The position numbers and the translations under genes were made by a program. A stretch of 64,000 nucleotides of DNA from Cacajao melanocephalus (Eukaryota; Chordata; Mammalia; Primates; Pitheciidae). This document shows positions 59,281 through 64,000 of this stretch, piece after piece. The first letter of the stretch is position 1. Every line of letters begins with the position of its first letter. Location: NCBI GenBank assembly GCA_963573385.1, contig CAUYLG010059225.1:1-64000 (forward strand), given 5' to 3'. Below the pieces are notes generated by a model, which did not search any database, had not been told where the DNA came from, and was given only the letters and a program-made list of their open reading frames with translations.

Positions 59281-59804
59281 CTATTTACATAATATTTTTA
59301 ACCTAGAGCCCCTTAACGTATTATAATTTTCATGTATAGAATCCCTAATGTATTCACCTCTGCCATTCTAGATAGTAACACAAATTGCTGTCTAGTTCTT
59401 GTGTCCCAGAATGATGGTATCTGGTAGCCTGAAGCATGAGCCAAATTAATAGAAACAGAAAGTAGTTTCCAGGGGGTGCTAGGGTGGTTGTCAGGGGCCA
59501 GGGGTAGGGGAAAAAGGGGCATTGTTTAATGGGTATAGAGTTTCAGTTTTGAAAGATGAAAAAGTTCTGGAGATTGGTTACATAAAAATGTGAATATACT
59601 ACTGAACTGTATATACCTAAAGTAGTTAAGATGGTAAGAAAAATAGAGCAACAGTATTTCACTAAGCAGGCAGTTTACATGGAGTATCGCCAGGGACATC
59701 AGAATATCCTTAAGCATATTAAAATACAGCATCTTCAAAGAAAAATAAGGTAAAGGACCATCTTTGATGCAGCCTCCCAATTCTGTATATCAGAGTTCAT
59801 CCAG
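59281..59804. other. FTX: FTX intron with old L1M-like end
   Basis: 59550-59640 (AAAGTTCTGGAGATTGGTTA, GTGAATATACTACTGAACTG) resembles an old L1M 3' UTR. The rest is unassigned. Confidence 0.5.
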
Positions 59805-60430
<626 letters not shown>

Positions 60431-61604
60431 TACAAAAGTTGCCAGGTCCCTCACAGCATCATCTCTGATAGCTTTAAATGCCTAATTTGCAGCCTTGTCA
60501 TGGTCTAATAGGGACTATTATCATTCTATTCTCCTATGTTTGGTGGGGATTCTTATTTCCTTACTCCCTACTGTGACACTTTACTTCCAGAAAACTCATT
60601 CTTGGTGAACTTCAGTTGTGGCTGAAATCCCTTTAGCAATTTCTGTAGGCTCTTGTATTGTTAAGAAATGAATATCTCTTGGGCCAGCCAAGCAATTGGG
60701 ACCACCCAAGCAATTTGGACCACCCAAGGCTGGCCTTGTTCAGCCTTAAGATCGACAGGGATCTCACAAGAATTCAAGTAAGGAAAATTCTGTATTTGAG
60801 TAGAGACAATTAAAATTTAAAGAAAAATTTTTAATTCAGTTTCCTGAGTTTGGAAATCTCGTTTCAAGACAGATCGGGGAATGTCAGCAGCAAGGATTTG
60901 TCTCATCCATCCTAGTATAACCACCTTTAACATTTAATTTCTCTGTGTGTCTGTTCAGTGCCTTCCTTATTGTTGATTCAATCTTTACTACATTTGCATT
61001 CTGCTTCCCCATAAATTTTCAACTATTCATAATTAAATGTTGCTTGTTGCCCCAGTGTATGACATAGTGCCCAAGGGGATTTATTTCATGTTTTTCAACT
61101 TTTTTGCATTTCACAAATTCTATTTATTTTGCATTTCACAGACTTTATTCCTTAGTGTAAGAATTTCAGTGGCTTAACTCTGCCTTGCTTGGGTAGTTAC
61201 TTTTTGAGTTTTGTGATGATACACAATAGCACCTGGGAAGTGTCCCCCGCATCTAGTACTTTCTGCTTTGAACTACAAGGCAGATCATATTCTAAAAATC
61301 ATTGCTGTCTAGGACTGCTTCCCAGAACTATGTTCTCCAGAACTGTGGGTGGGACAGTTTACCTTCGATGGGAAAGTGAGTGTGGCCACCACTTGGTTCA
61401 GATGTGTTCATATTGCATTTCTACATCTTGGCCACTAAGCACATATGCCCCTCATCTTATATATACGTTTCTAAAGATGCTTCTGTTTATATTGTTCCAA
61501 CTCTTACTGAAGCAGCAATGTTAGGAACTAAGTTTCAGCCAGATGCTATAGTCTGAAGTAATGTCATGAGACCATTTTAGAAATTTACCTGCCAATTTCA
61601 TTCA
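60431..61604. other. FTX: FTX intron, nothing assigned
   Basis: Contains an 18-base tandem repeat, AAGCAATTGGGACCACCC and AAGCAATTTGGACCACCC, at 60690-60707 and 60708-60725. The 111-codon frame at 61189-61524 has no family resemblance. Confidence 0.4.
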
Positions 61605-61735
61605 CAAGCCCAAGAGGCGGAGGCAGGATTATTGCTGAGCCCAGGAGCTGAAGACTGCAATGAGCTATGATCGTGTCGCTGCACTCCAACTTGGGTGACG
61701 GAGCAAGACCCTGTCTCAAAACAAAACAAAAAAAA
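61605..61735 (+). mobile_element. Alu right-arm fragment, sense
   Basis: GGCGGAGGCAGGATTATTGC, then GCACTCCAACTTGGGTGACG and an AAAAC tail; the left arm is absent. Confidence 0.9.
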
Positions 61736-61849
61736 GAGATGCTTATAAACAATTTAGATAACACATAAAGAAATAAATATAATCAAGATAAGCTATAATC
61801 TTGTCACTCAACTGAAACTACTATGAAACTTTTGGTGTATAGACTTTTA

Positions 61850-64000
<2,151 letters not shown>

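Overview
This is primate genomic DNA from the X-inactivation centre flank (Xq13.2-equivalent), read so that the lncRNA gene FTX runs on the + strand. Three things fix the locus: an intact intronless CNBP-like retrogene that matches ZCCHC13 (8125-8634, minus strand), and the two intronic FTX microRNA hairpins mir-374a (36421-36492) and mir-545 (36569-36674). About fifty Alu copies or fragments show it is a simian primate. Compared from memory, the ZCCHC13 protein and both hairpins differ from human at several positions, so I think this is a non-human simian; I cannot name the species.

Layout. 1-8 kb: two LTR-like elements, a nested Alu pile, the 3' end of an L1 and several Alus. 7.96-8.75 kb: the ZCCHC13 retrogene, the only intact protein-coding gene I can support. 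9-11 kb: Alus, one carrying an antisense processed-transcript fragment. 11.1-22.6 kb: a large block of antisense L1 sequence, peppered with Alus and carrying an SSBP1 processed pseudogene with target-site duplications. 22.6-30 kb: Alus, a MaLR LTR, and a polyadenylated retrocopy of an unidentified transcript. 30.1-31.5 kb: the only clearly CpG-rich promoter region, with an NRF1 palindrome, a G-run, a TATA-like box, degenerate CpG-rich tandem units and several YY1-type motifs; I read it as the FTX promoter and first exon(s). 31.5-64 kb: FTX transcribed interior, with the two microRNAs, candidate exons at 42.3, 43.5, 44.0 and 50.3 kb, many Alus, five copies of one hAT element and three MER2-like elements.

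How it works together. FTX is a long non-coding RNA that favours XIST expression and hosts mir-374a and mir-545; here it diverges from ZCCHC13 with roughly 21.5 kb between their starts, about half of it the L1 block. There are no bacterial, viral-coding, rRNA, tRNA or CRISPR features. The most interesting signals are a seed-position difference in mature miR-545-3p that agrees with the L2 repeat from which the hairpin arose, the CpG/YY1/NRF1 repeat structure at the FTX start, and an apparent duplicated splice-donor segment inside FTX. Exon calls rest on splice-site reading only, and repeat boundaries are approximate by a few bases to tens of bases.
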